64,000 bases of DNA from Streptomyces ficellus (GTDB lineage: Bacteria > Actinomycetota > Actinomycetes > Streptomycetales > Streptomycetaceae). The position numbers and the translations under genes were made by a program. The stretch is from contig NZ_JAUEPL010000002.1 of the NCBI RefSeq assembly GCF_030406405.1, positions 186,001 through 250,000 of the forward strand, written 5' to 3'. Shown here one piece after another: positions 33,203-41,495 of the stretch (positions within the stretch are counted from its first letter, which is position 1; the number at the start of each line of letters is the position of its first letter). The notes under the pieces were generated by a model, which worked only from the letters and a program-made list of their open reading frames with translations, was not told the DNA's origin and did not search any database.

Positions 33203-35716
33203 GTGACCCTTATCGATCAGCTGCCGCCGGATGCCGACCCCGATGCCCTCTTCGAGGCCTTCTCCTCATGGGCCGAGGAGCGGGGCATCACCCTGTATCC
33301 GGCCCAGGAGGAGGCGCTGATCGAGGTGGTGTCCGGGGCGAACGTGATCCTGTCCACCCCCACCGGCTCGGGAAAGAGCCTGGTGGCGGCGGGTGCGCAC
33401 TTCACGGCCCTGGCGAACGACCAGGTGACCTTCTACACCGCGCCGATCAAGGCGCTGGTGTCGGAGAAGTTCTTCGACCTGTGCAAGCTCTTCGGGACCG
33501 AGAACGTCGGCATGCTGACCGGCGACGCGTCCGTGAACGCCGACGCGCCCGTCATCTGCTGCACGGCGGAGGTGCTGGCGTCGATCGCCCTGCGCGACGG
33601 CAAGGACGCCGACATCGGCCAGGTCGTGATGGACGAGTTCCACTTCTACGCCGAGCCCGACCGCGGCTGGGCCTGGCAGATCCCGCTGCTGGAGCTGGAG
33701 CAGGCGCAGTTCGTCCTGATGTCGGCGACGCTCGGCGACGTCTCGATGTTCGAGAAGGACCTCACGCGCCGCACCGGCCGCCCCACCTCGGTGGTCCGCT
33801 CGGCGACGCGGCCGGTCCCGCTGTCGTACGAGTACCGGCTCACGCCCATCACCGAGACGCTGACCGAGCTGCTCGAAACCAAGCAGGCGCCGGTCTACAT
33901 CGTGCACTTCACACAGGCGCAGGCGGTGGAGCGGGCGCAGTCGCTGATGAGCATCAACATGTGCTCGCGCGAGGAGAAGGACAAGATCGCCGAGCTGATC
34001 GGCAACTTCCGCTTCACCACCACGTTCGGCAAGAACCTCTCGCGGTATGTGCGGCACGGCATCGGCGTGCACCACGCGGGCATGCTGCCGAAGTACCGGC
34101 GCCTGGTGGAGAAGCTGGCCCAGGCGGGTCTGCTGAAGGTCATCTGCGGCACGGACACCCTGGGCGTCGGGGTCAATGTCCCGATTCGTACGGTGTTGTT
34201 CACGGCGCTCACCAAGTACGACGGCAACCGGGTGCGCACCCTGCGCGCCCGTGAGTTCCACCAGATCGCGGGCCGGGCCGGGCGCGCGGGCTTCGACACG
34301 GCCGGGTTCGTGGTCGCGCAGGCGCCCGAGCATGTCATCGAGAACGAGAAGGCCCTCGCCAAGGCGGGCGACGACCCGAAGAAGCGCCGGAAGGTGGTGC
34401 GGAAGAAGGCGCCGGAGGGTTTCGTCGGCTGGACCGAGAACACCTTCGAGAAGCTGATCGCCTCCGATCCGGAGCCGCTGACCTCCCGCTTCCGGGTCAC
34501 GCACACCATGCTCCTGTCGGTCATCGCCCGCCCCGGCGACGCCTTCCGGGCGATGCGCCGGCTCCTGGAGGACAACCACGAGCCGCGCAAGAACCAGCTG
34601 CGGCACATCAGGCGCGCCATCGCGATCTACCGCTCGCTGCTGGACGGCGGGGTCGTGGAGCAGTTGGACGAGCCCGACGCCGAGGGCCGCAGGATCCGCC
34701 TGACCGTGGACCTCCAGCAGGACTTCGCACTCAACCAGCCGCTGTCGACGTTCGCGCTGGCCGCCTTCGACCTGCTGGACCCGGAGTCCCCTTCGTACGC
34801 CCTGGACATGGTCTCGGTCGTGGAGTCGACGCTGGACGACCCGCGCCAAATCCTCGCCGCCCAGCAGAACAAGGCGCGTGGCGAGGCGGTCGGCGCGATG
34901 AAGGCGGACGGCGTCGAGTACGAGGAGCGGATGGAGCGGCTGGCGGACATCTCGTATCCGAAGCCGCTGGAAGAGCTGCTGTGGCACGCGTACAACACGT
35001 ACAAGAAGTCCCACCCGTGGGTCGGCGACCACCCCGTCTCGCCGAAGTCCGTCATCCGTGACATGTACGAACGCGCCCTGTCGTTCACGGAGTTCACGTC
35101 CTTCTACCAGCTCGCCCGCACCGAGGGCATCGTGCTGCGCTACCTCGCCGGCGCCTACAAGGCGCTGGACCACACCATCCCCGACGACCTGAAGACCGAG
35201 GACCTGGAGGATCTCATCGCCTGGCTGGGCGAGATGGTCCGGCAGGTGGACTCCTCGCTGCTCGACGAGTGGGAGCAGCTCGCCAATCCGGAGGTCGAGA
35301 CGGCCGAGGAGGCACAGGAGAAGGCCGACCAGGTCAAGCCGGTCACGGCCAACGCCCGCGCCTTCCGGGTGCTCGTGCGCAACGCGATGTTCCGCCGGGT
35401 CGAGCTGGCCGCGCTGGACCGGTTCGGCGAACTGGGCGAGATGGACGCCGAGTCCGGGTGGGACGCGGACGCGTGGGCGGAGGCGATGGACGCGTACTGG
35501 GAGGAGTACGAGGATCTGGGCACCGGCCCGGACGCGCGCGGCCCGAAGCTGCTGTCGATCGAGGAGGATCCGGAGCACAACCTGTGGCGCGTCCGGCAGA
35601 CCTTCGCCGACCCGAACGGCGACCATGACTGGGGCATCAGCGCGGAGGTGGACCTGGCGGCCTCGGACGAGGAGGGCCGGGCGATCGTCCGCGTGACCGA
35701 CGTCGGCCAGCTGTAA
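33203..35716 (+). CDS. Ski2/Mtr4-like superfamily 2 helicase with DUF3516
   Basis: An 837-residue ATP-dependent RNA/DNA helicase. Motif I is STPTGSGKSLVAA near residue 53, motif Ia TAPIKALVSEKFF, motif II DEFH (a DExH box) near residue 147, motif III MSATLGD, a second RecA-like domain with GVHHAGMLPKYRRLVEKL and motif VI QIAGRAGRAGFD near 355. The C-terminal 400 residues are the helical DUF3516 region found in actinobacterial Ski2-like helicases. The role is probably RNA processing or decay. GTG 33203 has GGGG upstream, and TesB follows 39 bases after the stop. Confidence 0.9.
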   Translation: MTLIDQLPPDADPDALFEAFSSWAEERGITLYPAQEEALIEVVSGANVILSTPTGSGKSLVAAGAHFTALANDQVTFYTAPIKALVSEKFFDLCKLFGTENVGMLTGDASVNADAPVICCTAEVLASIALRDGKDADIGQVVMDEFHFYAEPDRGWAWQIPLLELEQAQFVLMSATLGDVSMFEKDLTRRTGRPTSVVRSATRPVPLSYEYRLTPITETLTELLETKQAPVYIVHFTQAQAVERAQSLMSINMCSREEKDKIAELIGNFRFTTTFGKNLSRYVRHGIGVHHAGMLPKYRRLVEKLAQAGLLKVICGTDTLGVGVNVPIRTVLFTALTKYDGNRVRTLRAREFHQIAGRAGRAGFDTAGFVVAQAPEHVIENEKALAKAGDDPKKRRKVVRKKAPEGFVGWTENTFEKLIASDPEPLTSRFRVTHTMLLSVIARPGDAFRAMRRLLEDNHEPRKNQLRHIRRAIAIYRSLLDGGVVEQLDEPDAEGRRIRLTVDLQQDFALNQPLSTFALAAFDLLDPESPSYALDMVSVVESTLDDPRQILAAQQNKARGEAVGAMKADGVEYEERMERLADISYPKPLEELLWHAYNTYKKSHPWVGDHPVSPKSVIRDMYERALSFTEFTSFYQLARTEGIVLRYLAGAYKALDHTIPDDLKTEDLEDLIAWLGEMVRQVDSSLLDEWEQLANPEVETAEEAQEKADQVKPVTANARAFRVLVRNAMFRRVELAALDRFGELGEMDAESGWDADAWAEAMDAYWEEYEDLGTGPDARGPKLLSIEEDPEHNLWRVRQTFADPNGDHDWGISAEVDLAASDEEGRAIVRVTDVGQL

Positions 35717-35755
35717 GCCGGCGAGCTCTCAGTCAGTCGGCTGTAAGGAGTGCTC

Positions 35756-36622
35756 GTGACGAACCCCGCCGAAAGGCTCGTCGACCTGCTCGACCTGGAG
35801 CAGATCGAGGTCAACATCTTCCGTGGCGCCAGCCCCCAGGAGTCCCTGCAACGGGTCTTCGGCGGCCAGGTCGCCGGTCAGGCCCTGGTCGCGGCGGGGC
35901 GCACCACGGACGGGGACCGGCCGGTGCACTCACTGCACGCGTACTTCCTGCGACCCGGCATCCCGGGCCTGCCGATCGTGTACCAGGTCGAACGGGTGCG
36001 GGACGGCCGGTCGTTCACCACCCGCCGGGTCACCGCGATCCAGCGGGGCAAGACGATCTTCAACCTCACGGCGTCGTTCCACCAGCCGGAGGAGGCGGGC
36101 TTCGAGCACCAGTTGCCGCCGCGCCTGGACTTCCCGCCGCCGGAGTCGCTCCCGTCGGTCACGGACGAGATCCGTGAGCACCTGGGCGCGCTGCCGGAGG
36201 CCCTGGAGCGGATGGCCCGGCGCCAGCCGTTCGACATCCGGTACGTCGACCGGCTGCGCTGGACGCAGGAGGAGGTCAAGGAGGCGGACCCGCGCAGCGC
36301 GGTGTGGATGCGCGCGGTGGGCCCGCTGGGCGACGACCCGCTGGTCCACACCTGCGCGCTGACGTACGCCTCCGACATGACGTTGCTCGACGCGGTCCGC
36401 ATCCCGGTCGAGCCCTTGTGGGGCCCGCGCGGGTTCGACATGGCGTCGCTGGACCACGCGATGTGGTTCCACCGCCCGTTCCGTACGGACGAATGGTTCC
36501 TGTACGACCAGGAGTCCCCGATCGCGACGGGCGGCCGTGGCCTGGCGCGTGGCCGGATCTACGACCGCGAGGGGCGGCTGCTGGTGTCGGTGGTGCAGGA
36601 GGGCCTGTTCCGCCGCCACTAG
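35756..36622 (+). CDS. tesB: acyl-CoA thioesterase II
   Basis: A 288-residue double hot-dog thioesterase that hydrolyses acyl-CoA to free fatty acid and CoA. Seen: RVFGGQVAGQALVAA near residue 35, HSLHAYFLRPG near 62, VSRVR-like RDGRSFTTRRVTAIQ near 85, and in the second half SLDHAMWFHRPFRTDEWFLYDQ near 240 with the catalytic Asp of the D-H-A motif. GTG 35756 is five bases after GGAG. It follows the helicase on the same strand and could be co-transcribed. Confidence 0.93.
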   Translation: MTNPAERLVDLLDLEQIEVNIFRGASPQESLQRVFGGQVAGQALVAAGRTTDGDRPVHSLHAYFLRPGIPGLPIVYQVERVRDGRSFTTRRVTAIQRGKTIFNLTASFHQPEEAGFEHQLPPRLDFPPPESLPSVTDEIREHLGALPEALERMARRQPFDIRYVDRLRWTQEEVKEADPRSAVWMRAVGPLGDDPLVHTCALTYASDMTLLDAVRIPVEPLWGPRGFDMASLDHAMWFHRPFRTDEWFLYDQESPIATGGRGLARGRIYDREGRLLVSVVQEGLFRRH

Positions 36623-36628
36623 CCTGGT

Positions 36629-36692
36629 GCCGTTGTTCCCCTGAGCCGTCGTTCCCCTGAGCCGTTGTCCCCTTAAGTCGCTGTCCCCTTAC
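36629..36692. repeat. four adjacent 16-base repeats upstream of the glutathione peroxidase gene
   Basis: Units start at 36629, 36645, 36661 and 36677, each of the form GCCGTTGTTCCCCTGA with few changes (the last is GTCGCTGTCCCCTTAC). They fill the gap from 7 bases after the tesB stop to the AAGGAG ribosome site of the next gene. Confidence 0.9.
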
Positions 36693-36704
36693 AAGGAGTT
36701 CCGC

Positions 36705-37193
36705 ATGAGCCTGTACGACATTCCGCTGCACACCCTGTCCGGTGACCGCACGTCCCTGGCCGAGTACGAGGACAAGGTGGTCCTGGTCGTCAACGTCGCC
36801 TCCAAATGCGGGCTGACCCCGCAGTACGAGGGCCTGGAGCGGCTCCAGAAGACTTACGGCGACCGGGGCTTCACCGTGCTGGGCGTGCCGTGCAACCAGT
36901 TCGGCGGCCAGGAGCCGGGCAGCGCGGAGGAGATCGGGACGTTCTGCTCGGCGACGTACGGTGTGACGTTCCCGCTGCTGGAGAAGACGGACGTCAACGG
37001 CGCCGGGCGGCACCCGCTGTACGCGGAGCTGACGAAGGTGGCGGACGCGGACGGCGAGGCGGGCGACGTGCAGTGGAACTTCGAGAAGTTCCTGATCGCG
37101 CCGGGCGGCGAGGTCAGGCGCTTCCGTCCGCGTACGGAGCCGGAAGCGCCGGAACTGGTGGCGGCGATCGAGGCCGGCCTTCCCGTCGGCTGA
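36705..37193 (+). CDS. glutathione peroxidase family thiol peroxidase
   Basis: A 162-residue thioredoxin-fold peroxidase. The catalytic tetrad residues are visible: Cys in NVASKCGLTPQY (Cys36), Gln in CNQFGGQEPG, Trp and Asn in VQWNFEKFLI. It uses Cys, not selenocysteine. Actinomycetes lack glutathione, so the likely reductant is thioredoxin or mycothiol (established for non-glutathione members; inferred here). AAGGAG precedes the ATG. It converges on a nuclease gene with only four bases between the stops. Confidence 0.93.
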   Translation: MSLYDIPLHTLSGDRTSLAEYEDKVVLVVNVASKCGLTPQYEGLERLQKTYGDRGFTVLGVPCNQFGGQEPGSAEEIGTFCSATYGVTFPLLEKTDVNGAGRHPLYAELTKVADADGEAGDVQWNFEKFLIAPGGEVRRFRPRTEPEAPELVAAIEAGLPVG

Positions 37194-37197
37194 CGTA

Positions 37198-37722
37198 TCA
37201 GGGGGCGGGGCAGGCGGACCACAGGCCCGCGCCGGCCTGCCGTGCGGCTGCCTCGGCCCTGGTCATCGTGGGCCAGTACTTGTCGTTGGGCTCGAACAGG
37301 ACTTTCGTGGCGTGCCCGCTGCGTACCAGCGACTCGTTGACGAAGACGTCGCGCTCGTTCCACACGTAGAGCAGGTACCGGTCGAACCGGTCCTTGAGCT
37401 CGACGTCGCGCTCGGTGCGCAGTCTGCTGCCGATGGGCAGCAGTTCGGTGGTACGGGCGGTGGCCTCGTGGCTGAAGCACTCACCCCTCTCGGGAGTGTC
37501 GATCTCCAGCAGGCGTACGCGGGCGACGGCGCCGTCCGGGATGACCCGGCCGTCGCCCCGTACCTCGACGGTGTCACCGTCGATGACGCGGAGCACGACC
37601 GGTCCGCGCTGCCTGGTGTCGGGCTGGTCCGCCTCTGTGGTGGGGGCCATGGTTCCGAGGCCCAGGACGACGGCGGCCGAGGCCAGCGCGGCGGTGGTCC
37701 GGCTGCGGGGGGAAGGGTGCAT
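37198..37722 (-). CDS. secreted thermonuclease (SNase-like)
   Basis: A 174-residue protein. Residues 1-31 form a signal peptide. The SNase domain shows VLRVIDGDTVEV near residue 43, VARVRLLEIDTPERGECFSHEA near 66 (with the catalytic Arg and calcium-site Asp), DRFDRYLLYVW near 110 with the second catalytic Arg, and NESLVRSGHATKV. It probably degrades extracellular DNA or RNA with calcium. The two Cys residues could form a disulfide in the secreted form. Confidence 0.9.
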   Translation of the reverse strand: MHPSPRSRTTAALASAAVVLGLGTMAPTTEADQPDTRQRGPVVLRVIDGDTVEVRGDGRVIPDGAVARVRLLEIDTPERGECFSHEATARTTELLPIGSRLRTERDVELKDRFDRYLLYVWNERDVFVNESLVRSGHATKVLFEPNDKYWPTMTRAEAAARQAGAGLWSACPAP

Positions 37723-37780
37723 GGCGCGCCCCCTCTCAGCGGGGTTTCCGTCCTCCCCAGTACAGCACCGCCCGGGGGGG

Positions 37781-40084
37781 TCAGGCGGCCGCGCTCAGGG
37801 TGTCCGCGAGGCGGCGACGGGCCGCGTGGGCGGCGGGGAGGGCGGCGAGGGCGACCGCGCCGAGGACGGCGGCCGCGGTCAGGGCCAGGAGGTGGGGCAG
37901 GGGCGGGGCGTGGGCGATACCGGCGCCGATGCCGCTGGCGTGGCCCTCACGGTCGATCAGCCAGTTCGCGAGGGGCACGCCGATGACGGTGGCGGCGAGT
38001 GCGGCGGCCAGGGCCGTGCAGCCGAGGGCCGTGACGGTGACCGCGGTGATCTGGCGGGGGGACAGGCCGATGGCCTTCAGGGCGAGCAGGTCGCGTTCGC
38101 CGTCCCGGACGGTGCCGCCGATGGCGGTGGACAGCTCGGTGAGGCCGATGAGGGCGAGGACGGCGATCAGTCCGGCGACGAGGCCGCGCAGCGCGGAGAG
38201 GCGGTCGGCCGGGCTGGTGACCTCGTGGATGTCCAGTCGGCCCCCGGATGCGTCGGCGAGTTCGGTGCTCACCGTGCGCGGGTCGGCGCCGGGGCGCAGC
38301 TGGAGCTGGTAGAGGGTGGGGCGCAGGCCGGGGTCGTTCTCGCGGAGGGTGTCGAGCGAGGTGGAGATCACCCGGCCGCCGTTCTCCGGTTCGATGCTGC
38401 GGCCGACGATGTGCAGGACCTGCGGGTGGCCGCCGACGGTGAGCCGTACCCAGTCGCCGACGCGGGCGCCGAGCAGGTCGAGCAGGCCCTGCCCGGCGAC
38501 GGCCTCGTCGGGGCCGTGGGCCGGGCGGCCCTCGGCGATGGAGTACGGGTAGGGCTGGGCGCGGGTACCGAGGCCGCGCAGCGCGATGGTGCCGGTCTGG
38601 CCGGGCACCAGGGCGGCGACCTCCAGGCCGGGGTGGGCGGCGGTGACGTGAGGGTTGCCCCTGAGCAGCGCGGTCGCCTCGCGGTCGGTGAGCGTGGCGT
38701 CGGGGCGGGCGGTGAGGGCGGCGGCGAGGCCGAGCTGCTCGGGGCGGCTGTGGAACCGTTCGATGGTCGTCCAGGCGCCGAGCGCCACGGTGATCAGCAG
38801 CAGCGGCAGGGCCAGGCGCACGATGGTGGCCGGGGCGCGGCGCCCCCGCCCGAAGGCACGGTGCCAGCCGAGGACCAGCGCGGGCGGTACGCGCAGCGCG
38901 AGTGCCTTCCTGGCCGCGCCGGACAGGCCGCCGCCCGGGGCGGCGGCCGGCGGCAGTACCGGTACGGGCGGTACGCGGCCCGCCCGCCAGGCGGCGAGGC
39001 AGGTGGCCGCCCCGATGAACAGCACGGCCGCGACCGGGACGAGCAGGAGGGCCGGGAGGTGGCCCGGCAGGCCCTGCCAGACCTGGACGGCGTCACCGAG
39101 CCGGCCCGGCAGGCGGGCGCCCAGCGTCCGCACGAGCAGCACGGCCAGGGCGGCGCCGAACACGGCGAACGCCAGGTGCTGGACGAGGAAGATCCGTACG
39201 ACCTGGCCGGGGGTGAAGCCGACGGCCTTGAGGACGGAGATGTCCCGGAGGTGGCCGCGCACGCGTGTGCTGATGGCGCCGAACACCGCGAGCGCGGCGG
39301 CGATGAGGGCGCCGAGGCCGAAGAGCCCGAGGACCTGGCCGAGCAGTTTGGTGTCGCCCTGCGCCTCGGCGCGGGCCTGCTGCCAGGTGCTCACGTCCGT
39401 GACGGCGCCCGAGCCGAGCGTGGTGACGGCGCGCTGGACCGTGTAATCGGTGTCGTCGGGGTCGGCGAGCCGCAGTCCGACGACCTGGCCGCCGGTGCGG
39501 TCCTCGGGCAGGGCGCGCGGCAGGGCCCAGACGGTGCCGGGCCGTTCGCCGGGGCGGTAGCGGCGCTCGGCGGTCTCGGCGACGCCCAGGACGGTCACCG
39601 TACGGCCCGCGAGGTCGAGCCGGTCACCGGGCTCGGCCCACAGGGCGCGGGCCAGGGAAGCTTCCAGGACGACGCCGTGCGGGGCGGCGGGGTCCAGCCA
39701 GCGGCCGGCCGTGATCAGGGGGCGGCCCGTCGCGGGCGGTTCGGCGCCGGCCGCTCGCAGCTCCACGCCCGCGCGGGCGCCGCGTGAGGCGGCGGTGGCG
39801 ACGGTGGCGGCGGCGGTACGGTACGGGCCGGAGACGGCGTCGACGCCGTCGAGGGCGGAGAGGGCGGCGAGCCGGCCGGAGTCGGCGCCGGCCCCGGTGT
39901 GGATCCAGACATGGGCGCCCCGGGACTGGGTGAAGACCCGCTGCCACGGGTTGGTGGCGTATCCGAACAGCGCGGTCGCCAGCAGCAGGGACGCGACGAT
40001 CCCGGCGGTGGCGGCGACGATGAACAACGCCTCGCCCCGGTGGGTGCGCAGATCGGCGTGCGCCCAGCGCAGCATGGCCCGCAT
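37781..40084 (-). CDS. FtsX-like ABC transporter permease
   Basis: A 767-residue permease with an N-terminal transmembrane helix (residues 20-42), a large extracytoplasmic domain to about 255, three helices of a first FtsX domain (about 260-375), a second extracytoplasmic domain (about 430-610) and three more helices of a second FtsX domain to the end. VLKAVGFTPGQVVRIF and ALKAIGLSPRQI are the paired coupling motifs. Such permeases use the mechanotransmission mechanism of MacB/LolCE-type systems rather than carrying substrate through a pore. It lies 6 bases after its ATPase gene and is third in a PadR-ATPase-permease operon. Confidence 0.9.
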   Translation of the reverse strand: MRAMLRWAHADLRTHRGEALFIVAATAGIVASLLLATALFGYATNPWQRVFTQSRGAHVWIHTGAGADSGRLAALSALDGVDAVSGPYRTAAATVATAASRGARAGVELRAAGAEPPATGRPLITAGRWLDPAAPHGVVLEASLARALWAEPGDRLDLAGRTVTVLGVAETAERRYRPGERPGTVWALPRALPEDRTGGQVVGLRLADPDDTDYTVQRAVTTLGSGAVTDVSTWQQARAEAQGDTKLLGQVLGLFGLGALIAAALAVFGAISTRVRGHLRDISVLKAVGFTPGQVVRIFLVQHLAFAVFGAALAVLLVRTLGARLPGRLGDAVQVWQGLPGHLPALLLVPVAAVLFIGAATCLAAWRAGRVPPVPVLPPAAAPGGGLSGAARKALALRVPPALVLGWHRAFGRGRRAPATIVRLALPLLLITVALGAWTTIERFHSRPEQLGLAAALTARPDATLTDREATALLRGNPHVTAAHPGLEVAALVPGQTGTIALRGLGTRAQPYPYSIAEGRPAHGPDEAVAGQGLLDLLGARVGDWVRLTVGGHPQVLHIVGRSIEPENGGRVISTSLDTLRENDPGLRPTLYQLQLRPGADPRTVSTELADASGGRLDIHEVTSPADRLSALRGLVAGLIAVLALIGLTELSTAIGGTVRDGERDLLALKAIGLSPRQITAVTVTALGCTALAAALAATVIGVPLANWLIDREGHASGIGAGIAHAPPLPHLLALTAAAVLGAVALAALPAAHAARRRLADTLSAAA

Positions 40085-40090
40085 CGCCGG

Positions 40091-40861
40091 TCAGTCCTTC
40101 AGTTCGTTCAGTTCGTTCAGCGCGATGACGCCGGCCGGGCCGGTGCGGCGCGGCGGTGTCCCGCCCAGCTCGGCGTCGTCGGCTATCCGGCCGTCGAAGA
40201 AGCTGATCACCCGGTCCGCGGCGCTGGCGAGTCGCGCGTCGTGGGTGACGAGGACGATGCTCTGCCCGCGCTGGTGGAAGCGGGTCAGCAGCCGTGTCAC
40301 CTCGCGGGTGCCCTTGCTGTCGAGGCTGCCGGCCGGTTCGTCGGCCAGCAGCAACCGGGGCTGGTTGACCAGCGCCCGGGCGAGCGCGACGCGCTGCTGC
40401 TCGCCGCCGGACAGCTCGCCCGGCATGCTGCGGGCCTTGCCCTCCAGGCCGAGCTCGCCCAGCAGCTTCTCGCGTTCGGCGCGGGCCTGCCGGGCGGAGC
40501 GGCCGGCCAGCAGGGCGGGCAGTTCGACGTTGTCGGCGACGGTCAGGTTGGAGACGAGATTGAAGAACTGGAAGACGATGCCGATCCGGCGGCGCCGCTC
40601 GATCGCCCACCGCGCCTCGCTGTAGGCGTCGGTGCACTCGCCGTCGAGCCACAGCGAGCCGCTGTCGGGCCGCTGGAGTCCGCCGAGCAGGTGCAGCAGC
40701 GTGGACTTGCCCGCGCCGGAGGGGCCGGTGACGGCGACGAACTCCCCGTGCCGTACGGAGAGGTCGACGCCTCGTACGGCGTGGGCGGGTGCGCCCTCGC
40801 CGTAGTGGGTCTTGACCAGGCCCTCGGCGCGCAGCAGGGGTATGCCGGCGGAGTCGGTCAT
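40091..40861 (-). CDS. ABC transporter ATP-binding protein (MacB/LolD type)
   Basis: A 256-residue ATPase. Walker A VTGPSGAGKSTLLHLL near residue 45, Q-loop GIVFQFFNLVSNLT near 93, signature LSGGEQQRVALARAL near 152, Walker B LLLADEPAGSLD and switch His VLVTHDARLA are all canonical. It forms the energising dimer for the FtsX-type permease downstream. The ATG overlaps the PadR stop (ATGA), so regulator and transporter are translated together. A Leu-Asn-Glu repeat, ALNELNELKD, closes the protein. Confidence 0.93.
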   Translation of the reverse strand: MTDSAGIPLLRAEGLVKTHYGEGAPAHAVRGVDLSVRHGEFVAVTGPSGAGKSTLLHLLGGLQRPDSGSLWLDGECTDAYSEARWAIERRRRIGIVFQFFNLVSNLTVADNVELPALLAGRSARQARAEREKLLGELGLEGKARSMPGELSGGEQQRVALARALVNQPRLLLADEPAGSLDSKGTREVTRLLTRFHQRGQSIVLVTHDARLASAADRVISFFDGRIADDAELGGTPPRRTGPAGVIALNELNELKD

Positions 40862-41373
40862 TGCAGCTCCTCCAGTTCCTCCTGGCAGCGCTCCAGCCAG
40901 TCGAGGTCGGCCTGGAGGTGGAGCATGGCGCCCTCGATCAGCAGGTGGGCGATGCGGTTGTCCCGGTCTTCGGTGGCGGCCAGCTTGGACAGGTTGCGCA
41001 TGGTGTTGAGGTACTCGCGTCGCTGCTTGTTGATGAGGGCGATCTGGTCGGCGAGCCCGGTACGCGGGGCGAGGGCGAGTTTCATGAAGAACTCGTCCCG
41101 GACCCTGGGTTCGTCGGCCGTCTCCTCGAACCAGGCGCGCAGCGCCTCCTGCCCGGCGTCGGTGAGGCGGTAGATCTTCTTGTTGGGCCGGCTCTCCTGG
41201 GCGATCTCCTCGCCCTCGATCAGCCCGGATTTCTCCAGCCGGCCGAGCGTGACGTAGATCTGGCCGACGTTGGTGGGAGGGTACGCGGAGCCGAGCAACT
41301 GCTCAAGGTCCTGCTTGAGCTCGTAGCCGTGGGCGGGGCCGCGTGCCAGAAGGGCGAGGAGGGGAAGGCGCAC
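40858..41373 (-). CDS. PadR-family transcriptional regulator
   Basis: A 171-residue regulator: a winged-helix PadR domain (LLALLARGPAHGYELKQDLE, then VGQIYVTLGRLEKSGLI) at residues 4-85 and a helical C-terminal dimerisation domain of the Vir type (RREYLNTMRNL to the end). The GTG start at 41373 has AGGAGG upstream. First gene of the operon, it most likely represses the ABC-FtsX transporter and responds to its substrate, as for LmrR and similar regulators (inference). Confidence 0.92.
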   Translation of the reverse strand: MRLPLLALLARGPAHGYELKQDLEQLLGSAYPPTNVGQIYVTLGRLEKSGLIEGEEIAQESRPNKKIYRLTDAGQEALRAWFEETADEPRVRDEFFMKLALAPRTGLADQIALINKQRREYLNTMRNLSKLAATEDRDNRIAHLLIEGAMLHLQADLDWLERCQEELEELQ

Positions 41374-41495
41374 CCGTGCTGTCCTCCTCCGCGTGCTCCC
41401 GATGTGATGTGGGCTCTAGTATCGCCCATGCCTAACGGGTATACATGCCCTGACGCCGGACGAAGCGGTACGGCGGGGTGCTCAAGGAGGAACCT
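41374..41495. promoter_or_regulatory. divergent promoter region, PadR operon and solute-binding protein
   Basis: The 122-base gap holds an AT-richer core (CTAGTATCG near 41416, GGGTATACATG near 41436) with the palindrome GTATAC. Both sides may use it as -10 and operator sequence. A perfect AAGGAGG (41484-41490) serves the gene at 41496. Confidence 0.5.

Noticed and set aside
37394..39787. 797-codon open frame on the plus strand opposite the FtsX permease
   Set aside because: Low-complexity Gly/Ala/Glu product with no domains; the minus strand has a good permease in operon with its ATPase.
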